Assembly: GCF_026236535.1 (NCBI RefSeq)
Contig: NZ_JAHTMW010000013.1
Span: 186,001-250,000 of the forward strand
DNA length: 64,000 bases
DNA from: Streptomyces sp. SKN60
GTDB lineage: Bacteria; Actinomycetota; Actinomycetes; Streptomycetales; Streptomycetaceae
Reading direction: 5' to 3'
Shown in pieces: positions 51,558 to 59,483 of this stretch; position 1 is the stretch's first letter, and the number at the start of each line of letters is the position of its first letter. The notes beneath the pieces are model-generated. The model did no database searches. It was not told the origin of the DNA and saw nothing but the letters and a program-made list of their open reading frames with translations. Made by a program: the position numbers and the translations under genes.

Positions 51558-52702
51558 CCGAAGAGCTCCTGGCGGCGGGCGGCGAGCAGCTCGGGCAGCG
51601 GGTTGCCCGCGCGCGAGGCGGCGATGTCGAGCAGGTCGCGGGTGTTGAGGCGGACCCGGTCGGCGACCCAGTCGAAGACCCACTGCTTGCGGGCCTCGTG
51701 GGAGAGCTCGAAGGGGACCTTGCGGGTGACGGCCAGGGCCGCCGAGCCGGCGCCGCCGATGTTGGCGATGACACCGGGGACCAGGGCGGCGCCGGAGGCG
51801 GCGACCTTCTCCTTCGCCTCCGCGCTGGAGGCGAGGTTGGCGCCCTCGACGACCACGCGGGCGCGCAGCCGGTGCGCGTTCTCGGCGTTGAGGGCGTACT
51901 TCTGCGCGGCGAGCACCAGGAGGTCGGCGTCCACGTCGAGCCAGGCGTCGGGCTCGCGGCTCACGGTGACGTGCTGCGGCAGCCGGGAGTGGTCGATCCG
52001 GCCGAACTCGTCGGTGATGGCGACCAGATCGGCGACCGGCAGGCGGTCGGCGCTGAGGGTGCCCTGGACGTCGGCGATGCCGACGACGACGTGGCCGCGG
52101 TCCTCCAGGAAGCGGGCGACGGCACGGCCGACGGCGCCGAAGCCCTGGATCACGACCCGGGCCGGCTCGGTGCGGCCGCCCGCCTCCAGGGCGGTGAGCG
52201 CGGCGACGCCGACGCCGTGGCCGGTGCAGTCGATCAGCGGCTCGTAGTACGTACGCCAGTCGATCGGCATGTCGGGGGCGCCGAGCCGGTAGCGCGGGTC
52301 GTAGCCGGCCTCGTCGAAGAAGACGGCGCGGTCGGCCGGGGTGACGCCCATGTCGATGCCGAGGTGGATGCCGCCGTGCAGCAGCGGCTTGACCGTGCGG
52401 CCGAAGGTGCGGAAGGTCTGCTCGCGGCCGGCGCCCTCGGAGTTGGCGGCGGTGGCGACGATGCCCGCCTTCGCGCCGCCGATGCGGAGCCCCGCGAGGG
52501 TGAACTTCTCGGTCATGTCACGGGCGAGGCCGGCGACCTCCTCCTCGGTGACCCCGGTGGTCATCCGGGTGCCGCCCATGGCGAGGCCGTCGACGAGGGA
52601 GTCGACGACGACCCAGCCCTTGATGCTGCCGCCGCTGCCGTTCAGATGGACGGTGAGGGCGGGGTCCTTCGGGTGGTCCTGCGGGTTTTCCAGATCACTC
52701 AT
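51554..52702 (-). CDS. Glu/Leu/Phe/Val dehydrogenase-family enzyme
   Basis: A 382-residue amino-acid dehydrogenase. The catalytic Lys lies in LRIGGAKAGIV; the NAD-binding loop is IQGFGAVGRAVARFLEDRG, and VVEGANLASS is the second signature. It would aminate a 2-keto acid or reverse the step with NAD(P). It overlaps the ligase by four bases. It may deliver or remove the nitrogen of the unusual amino acid built by the operon. Confidence 0.9.
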   Translation of the reverse strand: MSDLENPQDHPKDPALTVHLNGSGGSIKGWVVVDSLVDGLAMGGTRMTTGVTEEEVAGLARDMTEKFTLAGLRIGGAKAGIVATAANSEGAGREQTFRTFGRTVKPLLHGGIHLGIDMGVTPADRAVFFDEAGYDPRYRLGAPDMPIDWRTYYEPLIDCTGHGVGVAALTALEAGGRTEPARVVIQGFGAVGRAVARFLEDRGHVVVGIADVQGTLSADRLPVADLVAITDEFGRIDHSRLPQHVTVSREPDAWLDVDADLLVLAAQKYALNAENAHRLRARVVVEGANLASSAEAKEKVAASGAALVPGVIANIGGAGSAALAVTRKVPFELSHEARKQWVFDWVADRVRLNTRDLLDIAASRAGNPLPELLAARRQELFG

Positions 52703-52765
52703 TGCCAGTCCTTTGGATACTGGGATCGGTGGCCGAGGCCAGAAGAGGTGTGGCCGTCACCGGCG

Positions 52766-53329
52766 TCACTGGTAGAGCTGCGCGAAGCCGCGCAGGATCT
52801 CCATGCCGTCGCTGCGGAACTCCAGGTGCGCCTGGGCGCCGAAGATCCGGCCGTCCTCGGAGCGCATGAACTCCACGGGGGCGTGCTCGGAGCGGCCGAT
52901 GGAGCGGAAGCCCTCCGGCGCCTCCTGGAGGTACAGGGTGTGCCGGTGGAAGACGGTCACGGTCGGCTTCACGTACTCGAAGAGCGGCTCGGTCTTGTCG
53001 ACCTGCACCTCGTAACCGCCGACGCGCGACTGCCCTTCCTCCAGGCGGCCGCCGGCCGAGACCGCGATCAGCTGCATGCCGCCGCAGATCGCGAAGACCG
53101 GGACGTCGGCGCCCATGACGAGGTCGACGAGCGGCTTGTAGAAGTCCTGGTCGTAGGCCCGCACCTTGGTGCCGCTGAGCACGATGGCCTGGTAGCGGCC
53201 GCCGAGCGTGGCGGGTACGGAGGCCGCGTCGACGGCCTCGGTGTCGGAGCCCAGGTCCTCGAAGCGCTTGCGCAGCTGCGGCAGGGACAGGGTTCCGTTG
53301 TTGACGACTAGGACACGGGATTTCGCCAC
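52766..53329 (-). CDS. Class I glutamine amidotransferase-like (GATase1) protein
   Basis: A 187-residue stand-alone GATase1 domain. The triad is complete: Cys82 in AICGGMQLI, His168 and Glu170 in GAQAHLEF. There is no synthase domain on the same chain. GTG at 53329 has GAGGAG upstream. It lies 11 bp after the carrier-protein kinase gene, within the AmCP operon. It could supply ammonia to a partner, or act as an amidase; the carrier protein encoded nearby ends in Gln, which makes that side chain a possible target. Confidence 0.85.
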   Translation of the reverse strand: MAKSRVLVVNNGTLSLPQLRKRFEDLGSDTEAVDAASVPATLGGRYQAIVLSGTKVRAYDQDFYKPLVDLVMGADVPVFAICGGMQLIAVSAGGRLEEGQSRVGGYEVQVDKTEPLFEYVKPTVTVFHRHTLYLQEAPEGFRSIGRSEHAPVEFMRSEDGRIFGAQAHLEFRSDGMEILRGFAQLYQ

Positions 53330-53340
53330 GTGCTCGCTCC

Positions 53341-54156
53341 TCAGGTTCGCGTGATGACGGTGCCGGTACGGGCCGCGAGCAGGTCCGTGGTGGCCGCGCT
53401 GCCGATGAAGACGCGCTCCACGCCCCGCTCCAGGGCCTCGCCGGCGGCCCGTAGCTTCTTGCGCATGCCGCCGGTGGCGCCCTTGTCGCGGAATGCGGCG
53501 GCCGCCTCGGCGCTGATCTCCCGTACCGGCGCGCCGTCGATCAGCAGATGGGCGACGTCGGTGACCAGGACCAGGTCGGTGGCGCCGGCGGCGCCGGCGA
53601 TGGCGGCGGCGGCCCGGTCGGCGTCGGTGTTGACCTCCTGGCCGGCCGGGCCCTGGGCGAGCGGGGTGACGAGGTAGGCGTGGCCGGCCTGGAGGTTCTT
53701 CAGGGGCGCCGGGTCGACGCCCGTGATCGGGCCGACCAGGTTCTCCAGTTCGACCAGCTTCTTGTCGCGCCACCACCAGCGCTCGCCCTCGCCGGCCCGG
53801 ACCAGGCCGTCGCTGCCGAGCAGGCGTTCCGCGGTGATGCCGCGGTCGGCGAGCCGGGCGAAGACGTCCTCGGCCATGGCCGCGCTGACGGTCTTGATGT
53901 CGGCGATGACCTCGGGCGTGGTCCAGCGGCTCTGGTTGCCGTAGCGGTCGCGCAGGATCGCCGACGGGTCGGTGTAGCGGGCCGGATTCAGCTTCTTGAG
54001 CGGCTTGGACCAGCCGTGCACGAGGATCAGCGGGTGTTCCCGGCCGTGCGCGGCCAGGTCGTCCCACCAGCTGCCGTCGAGGTCGTCCAGGCAGCTGCCG
54101 CCGAGCTTGACGACGGTCGGCGTCGGCGTCTGCCGCTGTGCCTGCGTCTGGCTCAT
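53341..54156 (-). CDS. AmCP-bound acyl-phosphate kinase (LysZ/ArgB-like)
   Basis: A 271-residue amino-acid kinase-fold enzyme. VVKLGGSCLDDL is the phosphate loop, VNTDADRAAAAIAGA the substrate-binding signature and GATGGMRKKL the nucleotide end. It resembles the LysZ branch that phosphorylates the side-chain carboxylate of an amino acid fixed on LysW. It overlaps the reductase gene (ATGA). Confidence 0.92.
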   Translation of the reverse strand: MSQTQAQRQTPTPTVVKLGGSCLDDLDGSWWDDLAAHGREHPLILVHGWSKPLKKLNPARYTDPSAILRDRYGNQSRWTTPEVIADIKTVSAAMAEDVFARLADRGITAERLLGSDGLVRAGEGERWWWRDKKLVELENLVGPITGVDPAPLKNLQAGHAYLVTPLAQGPAGQEVNTDADRAAAAIAGAAGATDLVLVTDVAHLLIDGAPVREISAEAAAAFRDKGATGGMRKKLRAAGEALERGVERVFIGSAATTDLLAARTGTVITRT

Positions 54157-55208
54157 GCGGGCATCACCGGCTGCATGGTCAGGCCCGACTCCTCGGGCAG
54201 CCCGAAGCGGATGTTCGCGGCCTGCACGGCCTGGCCGGCGGCGCCCTTGATGAGGTTGTCCAGGGCGGCGAGGACGACGATCCGGTCGCCCTCGTCGTCC
54301 TTCAGGACGGTCACGTCGCAGAAGTTGGAGCCGAGGACGGCCTGCGGGTCGGGCACCGGGATCAGCGTCTCGTTGTTGCGGCGCACCCGGACGAAGCGCT
54401 CGCCCTTGTAGAAGCGGGTGTACGCGCGCTGCAGCTCGCGCTGGTCGACCTGCTCGTCGGTGAACACGTACGAGCTGGTCAGCAGCCCGCGGACGTGCGA
54501 GACGCCGTACGCCGACATCGTCAGGGAGTCGATGCTCCCCTTCTTGGCGCGCTCCAGGAAGTCGCCGACCTCGGCCGCGTGCCGGTGCCCGGTGGGGGCG
54601 TACGGGGCGATGGCGCCGCTGCGGAACGGGTGCAGGTCCGAGGTGCGCAGCTGGAGGCCGCCGCCGCTGGAGCCGCTCTTGCCGTCGACCACGACGGTCT
54701 TCAGGTCGAGCCCGAGGCCGAGGGTCAGCGGCGCCAGGCTCAGGGTGAGCGCGGTGGCGTAGCAGCCCGGCATCGAGATCAGCGAGGCTTCCTTGAGCTG
54801 GTCGCGGACGAGCTCCGGCACCCCGTAGACGAAGCGGTCGGCGAGGTCGGCGCGACGGTCCACCTTCGGGTACCAGCGGTCGTGGCGCTCGGGGGTGGCG
54901 ATGCGGAAGGCGCCGCTGAGGTCGACGATCGCGGGGACCTTGTCGACCAGCTGCTCGGCCAGGCGGTTGGAGACCGGGGCCGGGGTGGCCAGGAAGAGGA
55001 CGTCGACCTGGTCGGCGACCTCCTCGGTGACGGGCTGCACGGTCAGCCCGAGGTCGATGCGCAGGTTGGCGTGCAGTTCGGCCGGGCGCCGGCCGATGTT
55101 GGAGGAACCGCCGAGGAAGGTCAGTTCCATGTCGGGGTGCTGGGTGATCAGTCTGATCAGATCGCCGCCGGCGAGCCCGGAGGCTCCGACGACTCCTGCC
55201 CGGATCAT
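54153..55208 (-). CDS. AmCP-bound semialdehyde dehydrogenase (LysY/ArgC-like)
   Basis: A 351-residue enzyme. GVVGASGLAGGDLIRL is the NADP loop; Cys149 in SMPGCYATAL is the catalytic nucleophile and HRHAAEV supplies a conserved His. It reduces the acyl phosphate on the carrier to an aldehyde. ATG at 55208 overlaps the ligase stop by four bases; the same spacing occurs at its other end, so the three genes are tightly coupled. Confidence 0.93.
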   Translation of the reverse strand: MIRAGVVGASGLAGGDLIRLITQHPDMELTFLGGSSNIGRRPAELHANLRIDLGLTVQPVTEEVADQVDVLFLATPAPVSNRLAEQLVDKVPAIVDLSGAFRIATPERHDRWYPKVDRRADLADRFVYGVPELVRDQLKEASLISMPGCYATALTLSLAPLTLGLGLDLKTVVVDGKSGSSGGGLQLRTSDLHPFRSGAIAPYAPTGHRHAAEVGDFLERAKKGSIDSLTMSAYGVSHVRGLLTSSYVFTDEQVDQRELQRAYTRFYKGERFVRVRRNNETLIPVPDPQAVLGSNFCDVTVLKDDEGDRIVVLAALDNLIKGAAGQAVQAANIRFGLPEESGLTMQPVMPA

Positions 55209-56056
55209 GCGAGTAACTCCTGCACGTACGAGACGATGGCGGAGGGGATGTCCGCTGCGGTGGTGGAGGCCACGCCGCGGAAGGCGGGGGCGTGGTTGAC
55301 CTCGTTGACGACGAGGCCGTCCTCGGTGCGGAACAGGTCGATGCCGTAGATGCCCGGGCCGAGTTCGGCGACCACGGCGTCCACGATCTTCACGACGTCG
55401 GGGTCGTGCGCGATGGCGGTGCTGCTGTTGCCGAGGGCCGCGTTGCTGCGCCAGTCGGTGCCGGCGCTGGCGAACTCGGCGGCGGCGACGATCTCGCTGC
55501 CCGCGACCAGGCAGCGCACGGAGCTGCCGCCGGCCAGGAACGGCTCGACCAGGCAGGCCTGTTCGAAGGCGTGTCCCAGGTCCTCGACGTAGTCGTAGAC
55601 GGAGTGGGCGGTGTCGGTGTGCCGGATCAGGGTGACCCGCTTGCCCATGCCGCCGAAGATCGGCTTGAGGACGACCGGGACGCCGAGCTCGTCGAGGGCC
55701 TTGGCGAAGTCCTTGCGGGACAGCACGAGCCGGAAGTCCGGGACCGGGATGCTCGCGGCCCGCAGGACGGCCCGCAGGACCGCCTTGTTCTCGCAGGCGT
55801 TGATGGCCCGGGCGGAGTTGAGGACCGGGATCCCGGCCTCCTCGGCGAGGGTGGCGACCAGGCCGCCACGGGTGTAGCTGCGGCTGCGGACCAGGAGGGC
55901 GTCGTACGCGTTCACCGACGGGGCGTCCGCGCCGCCGAGGCACAGCGACTCGTCGTTGACCCAGTCGACCTCGACCCCGAGGCCGGGGCCGAGCTCGATC
56001 AGCTTGCGTTCCTCCCAGCCGATCCGGTCGGCGACGACCGCGACCTTCTTGGTCAT
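55205..56056 (-). CDS. lysX: ATP-grasp carrier-protein ligase (LysX-like)
   Basis: A 283-residue RimK/LysX-type ATP-grasp enzyme. ARAINACENKAVLRAVL begins the ATP-grasp, VLKPIFGGMGKRV is the nucleotide loop and VVNEVNHAPAFRGV holds the Mg-binding Glu and Asn. It should join the alpha-amino group of glutamate or alpha-aminoadipate to the C terminus of the carrier protein encoded one base upstream. Which substrate is used cannot be told by eye. Confidence 0.92.
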   Translation of the reverse strand: MTKKVAVVADRIGWEERKLIELGPGLGVEVDWVNDESLCLGGADAPSVNAYDALLVRSRSYTRGGLVATLAEEAGIPVLNSARAINACENKAVLRAVLRAASIPVPDFRLVLSRKDFAKALDELGVPVVLKPIFGGMGKRVTLIRHTDTAHSVYDYVEDLGHAFEQACLVEPFLAGGSSVRCLVAGSEIVAAAEFASAGTDWRSNAALGNSSTAIAHDPDVVKIVDAVVAELGPGIYGIDLFRTEDGLVVNEVNHAPAFRGVASTTAADIPSAIVSYVQELLA

Positions 56057-56057
56057 C

Positions 56058-56246
56058 TCACTGACCCCAGTCGCGGAGGGTGACCTCGACCATCTCGAGG
56101 CTGAGCACGCCGTCCTGCACGTCCTCGACGCGCAGGGTCAGCATGCACTCGGGGCAGGCGAGGGTCTCGCCGGTGACCATCGGCGGCACGGTCAGGTCGG
56201 TCTCGCACTCGGGGCAGACGCCGGTCACGGTGGTGGCGGTGGACAT
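56058..56246 (-). CDS. lysW: Amino-group carrier protein (LysW-like) ending in Gln
   Basis: A 62-residue protein with two CPEC knuckles (Cys11/14, Cys31/34), which bind zinc, and a strongly acidic, Val/Leu-rich C-terminal half. It ends RDWGQ. In LysW the end is EDWGE and the side-chain carboxylate of that last Glu holds the substrate; here the last residue, CAG, is Gln. ATG at 56246 has GGAG upstream. It lies between the homocitrate-synthase-like gene and lysX, one base from the latter. The gene is the core of the cluster. Confidence 0.95.
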   Translation of the reverse strand: MSTATTVTGVCPECETDLTVPPMVTGETLACPECMLTLRVEDVQDGVLSLEMVEVTLRDWGQ

Positions 56247-56369
56247 GAGTGAACTCCAGTGGGTTGTCATGAGTGGTGGTGCGGTACGCGTGGGGGTGTG
56301 CGGTGCGCGTGGGGGAGGTGGTGCGGTGGGGGGTTCTGGGGTGGAGGGGTTTCTGCGGTGTGCGGGGGA

Positions 56370-57521
56370 TCAGACGGCCTGGAAGTCGACGGCGGCCTTG
56401 CGGATCGCGTCACGGTCCATGACCGGTCCGCCCGCGCGCTCCTGACGCTCGATCAGCCACGGGGTGAAGATCTCGACGTCGACGAAGACGCCGGACTCGG
56501 CGAGCGCCCACTTCACGAGGGCCGGGGTGAGGCGGGTGCGGACGCGCACCTCGCGGGCGTTGCCGACGAGTTCGGCCGGCAGGGTCTCGTACGCCTCGGG
56601 GTGGGTGAGCTGGCCCGGCAGCTCGTACGCGAAGGCGTGCGGCGTGGTCGGGCCGGACTGGAAGGCGTCGCCGAGGCCGGCGCCCTTGAGGGCGATCCGG
56701 GACAGCTCGGTGAGGTGGCTCAGGTCGAACCGGGTGTCGCCGTGGATCACCCGCAGGGAGGTGAGCAGTTCGGCGAGCGGGGCGTTGCCGCCGCGCTCCC
56801 CGATGCCGCCGACGGTCGCGGAGATCCACTGGGCGCCGGCGCGGACCGCGGCGAGCGAGTTGGCGACGGCCATGCCCAGCATGTTGTGCGAGTGGATCTC
56901 GATCTCGGAGCCGTCGATCGCGGTGAGGTCGCCGATCACGTCCTCCATCTGCCACGGCGAGAGGTACGCGACGGTCTCGGCGAGCCGGAAGCGGTCCGCC
57001 CCGGCCTCGAAGCCCGCGGTGACGTACGGCACGAGCCGCTCGGCCGGGGTGCGCGCACCGTCCTCGCCGCTGAAGGTGACGTGGAAGCCGCGCTCCTTGG
57101 CCTGCGAGACCGCGGACTTGGCAAGGGTGTTGAGGAACTTGGCGCTGGGCGAGCCGAGCTTGAGCCGGGCGTGCTGCTCGGAGGTGGGGATGGAGTACAT
57201 GATGTGCTTCACGCCGAGCCGCTCGGCCTCGTCGAGGGCCTTGGCGACCTGCTGGCGGTCCCGGACGACCACGAGCGTCATGCTGCGCTCGGGGCCGACG
57301 GTCTCGTGGGTGGCCAGGATGAGGTCGGCGTCCTTGGAGCCGGGGCCGGCCACCATGCCGACCTCGACCAGCTCGACGCCGGTCTTCACCAGCAGGTCCG
57401 CGATGGCCGCGGCGTCCTTGGGGCCGAATTCGACGCCCGCCATGTGCGCGCTGTCCCGCAGCGTCGCATCGGAAATGCGGGGCCTTATCGGGGGGTTTTC
57501 CTCGCGTCCTGTCTTCGGCAT
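56370..57521 (-). CDS. Homocitrate synthase / isopropylmalate synthase-like enzyme
   Basis: A 383-residue DRE-TIM metallolyase. ISDATLRDS contains the metal-binding Asp and Arg, EIEIHSHNMLGMA supplies the two metal His, and GGIGERGGNAPLAELL is the family end. It has no leucine-feedback domain. It would condense acetyl-CoA with a 2-keto acid, or cleave such a product; HMG-CoA lyase-like enzymes share the motifs. ATG at 57521 has GGAGG upstream. It is the first gene of the minus-strand operon, 123 bp before the carrier-protein gene. Confidence 0.88.
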   Translation of the reverse strand: MPKTGREENPPIRPRISDATLRDSAHMAGVEFGPKDAAAIADLLVKTGVELVEVGMVAGPGSKDADLILATHETVGPERSMTLVVVRDRQQVAKALDEAERLGVKHIMYSIPTSEQHARLKLGSPSAKFLNTLAKSAVSQAKERGFHVTFSGEDGARTPAERLVPYVTAGFEAGADRFRLAETVAYLSPWQMEDVIGDLTAIDGSEIEIHSHNMLGMAVANSLAAVRAGAQWISATVGGIGERGGNAPLAELLTSLRVIHGDTRFDLSHLTELSRIALKGAGLGDAFQSGPTTPHAFAYELPGQLTHPEAYETLPAELVGNAREVRVRTRLTPALVKWALAESGVFVDVEIFTPWLIERQERAGGPVMDRDAIRKAAVDFQAV

Positions 57522-57645
57522 TGCGTTTTCCTCCGTCGGTATCCGTGGATATCCCGTCGAAGCGCGGAGCGCCTTTCCGCGCTGCGCCTTTCCGCGCCGG
57601 TGACCATCCTGTACGCCCCGCTCCTGGCCGGACAACGCTTCTTGT

Positions 57646-57679
57646 GTCGGAGCTTGTCAAGGAGTGTCAGCGAACGTCA
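57646..57679. promoter_or_regulatory. Four GTC direct repeats in 10-bp register upstream of the AmCP operon
   Basis: GTC starts at 57646, 57656, 57666 and 57676, exactly one helical turn apart: gtcggagctt, gtcaaggagt, gtcagcgaac, gtcatcgg. On the minus strand one copy forms TTGACA, a possible -35 of the operon. OmpR-type and SARP-type regulators bind such same-face direct repeats. The core gtcaaggagtgtca recurs as gtcaagaagtgtca at 43171. Confidence 0.65.
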
Positions 57680-57762
57680 TCGGCCGTGAATACCGTGCGG
57701 CCCGGGTGAACAAAGGCGCACATGGGAGCGTCTTTTCCGCGCGGCTTCCCTTACTGTCCGCA

Positions 57763-58476
57763 CTATCCGCGGCCGAGCCGATAGCCGACTCCGTGGACGG
57801 TGATGATCCATTTCTCGCCGAGTTTCGCGCGCAGATTGCTGACGTGGGTGTCGATGGTGCGGCTGGAAGCCGCCCACGCGGTGTCCCACACGCGGGTCAT
57901 CAGCTCCTTGCGCGACAGGACGGTCTTGGGGTCCGCGGCGAGGGTGTGCAGCAGGTCGAACTCCTTGGCGGTGAGCTCCACCGGCCGTCCGTCCAGGCGC
58001 ACTTCGCGGGTGATGTTGTCGATGTGCAGCGGGCTGAGGGAGATGGTGTGCGAGGCGGGCGGCCGGGGGTGCGCCCGGCGCAGTACGGCCTCGACGCGGG
58101 CGAGCATCTCGCGCGGCCCGCACGAGGCGACGACGCAGTCGTCCGCGCCGGCCTTCAGGGCGAGGACCCGGTCCAGTTCGGTGTCGCGGGTGGCGATGGA
58201 GATGATCGGCTTGTCCCCGGTACGGCGGATCAGCCGGCAGACCTCCAGGCCGTCGATGTCGGGTAAGTCGAGATCGAGCAGGACCATGTCGGACCGCTGG
58301 TGCACCGCGAGGGCCTGCTCCCCGGTGCCGACGCTGCTCGCGGCGTACCCCTGCCGCTGCAGATCGCGGACCCGCGCCTCGGCGGCGGTGGTGTCGCCCT
58401 CGACCACGAGGACGGAGACCGGCTGGGCCGCGACGGCCCCTTCGGTACGCGGTCTCTGAGCTGCCATCCAAGTCAT
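57763..58476 (-). CDS. OmpR-family orphan response regulator, atypical receiver
   Basis: A 237-residue regulator: receiver domain (residues about 20-135) and winged-helix DNA-binding domain (EVRLDGRPVELTAKEFDLLHTLA to YRLGRG). The phosphoacceptor-like Asp68 is in LLDLDLPDIDG, but the acidic pair reads Glu-Gly-Asp and the conserved Lys-Pro (usually VKPF) reads VASC, so ordinary phosphorylation is doubtful. No histidine kinase gene is near. It lies on the same strand as, and just upstream of, the AmCP operon and is the probable binder of the GTC repeats. ATG at 58476 has GGGGGAG upstream. Confidence 0.9.
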   Translation of the reverse strand: MTWMAAQRPRTEGAVAAQPVSVLVVEGDTTAAEARVRDLQRQGYAASSVGTGEQALAVHQRSDMVLLDLDLPDIDGLEVCRLIRRTGDKPIISIATRDTELDRVLALKAGADDCVVASCGPREMLARVEAVLRRAHPRPPASHTISLSPLHIDNITREVRLDGRPVELTAKEFDLLHTLAADPKTVLSRKELMTRVWDTAWAASSRTIDTHVSNLRAKLGEKWIITVHGVGYRLGRG

Positions 58477-58575
58477 TGCTCCCCCGTTCGTAGCCGGCGG
58501 GACGTGGGCACCACCCACTCCCGAGCCCCGTGGCAGTGGCTTCCGCCCGGGCCTGTCTGACCAGGCCCGGATGCA

Positions 58576-58615
58576 AACATACACTCAAGTCCATTTCCGG
58601 GCCAGAGTCCATGTT
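58576..58615. promoter_or_regulatory. Possible operator dyad upstream of the first TetR gene
   Basis: aacatacactc and gagtccatgtt are inverted relatives (9 of 11) 18 bases apart in an AT-richer stretch between the response regulator and tetR genes. This is a weak, spaced dyad. Confidence 0.35.
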
Positions 58616-58673
58616 TATATGCGAGGGTATACCTGAACTCTCATACAAGGACGATCACTTACCTGGAGGCCTC

Positions 58674-59354
58674 GTGCGCCAGCCCTCGGACGACGGAGCA
58701 CCCACTCCCCCGCGCCGGCGGCGCGGCAAGGAGCGCACCCAGGAGCGGGTCTACGTCGCGGCCCTGTCCCTGTTCCGCCGACAGGGGTACGCGGACACCT
58801 CCGTCGCGCAGATCGCGGAGCACGCGGGCATCGGGCGCGGCACCTTCTTCAACTACTTCCCGCGCAAGGACTGTCTGCTCAGCGCCTGGTCGCAGGAGCG
58901 GATGCGCAAGCTGAACCGCCGTCTGACGCCCCGCCTGGAGAGCGCGGCCGACGCCGTGGAGGCGCTCCGCGCCTGCATGTCCACGCTCGGCGACCTCAAC
59001 GAGGAGGAGCCGGAGCTGAGCGCCGCGATGCTGACGGCCTGGATCCAGTCCGGGCTCCTGTTCGACGGGCGATCACACCTGGAGTCGCTCTTCGCCCTGA
59101 TCATCGAGGAGGGCCGGATCCGGGGCGAGATCCGCAGCGCCGCCAGTTCCGAGCAGTTGGGCGAGGCGCTGCGCGATCTGTACGTCGGCGCCCTGCGCCG
59201 GTGGGCCGGGCCCGCGACGGACGGCCGGCACCGCCGCCTGCACGCCGACCTGCACGCCGAACTGCAGCTGTCGCTCAGCCTGTTGCTGCACGGCCTGACC
59301 GCGCCCCCGCACGGACTCTGTCCGCACAGCGAGCCAAATCATCTCAAATACTGA
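58674..59354 (+). CDS. TetR-family transcriptional regulator
   Basis: A 226-residue regulator. ERTQERVYVAALSLFRRQGYADTSVAQIAEHAGIGRGTFFNYFPRKDCLL is the DNA-binding domain; the rest is the helical ligand domain. GTG at 58674 is chosen with GGAGG 4 bases before it. A paralogue (GTFFNYFQRKEDLL) is encoded at 63656, on the far side of the PKS gene; the two share sequence through the following helix. It probably controls the PKS gene that starts 129 bp downstream. Confidence 0.9.
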   Translation: MRQPSDDGAPTPPRRRRGKERTQERVYVAALSLFRRQGYADTSVAQIAEHAGIGRGTFFNYFPRKDCLLSAWSQERMRKLNRRLTPRLESAADAVEALRACMSTLGDLNEEEPELSAAMLTAWIQSGLLFDGRSHLESLFALIIEEGRIRGEIRSAASSEQLGEALRDLYVGALRRWAGPATDGRHRRLHADLHAELQLSLSLLLHGLTAPPHGLCPHSEPNHLKY

Positions 59355-59483
59355 GAATGCCAGAGATGCACCGAAGAACACTGGGTCAAAGTTGGCTCGG
59401 AGTGTAAGTTTGTATCCCGCTAGTCCAACTGCACTGCTGACGAACCCATCGGTCGCATCAAGAAAAGGTTGGCACTCATTCCC

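Noticed and set aside
56247..56369. Coding sequence in the gap between the carrier-protein gene and the homocitrate-synthase-like gene
   Set aside because: The gap is rich in ggtggtg-type runs with no supported start; it appears to be noncoding.
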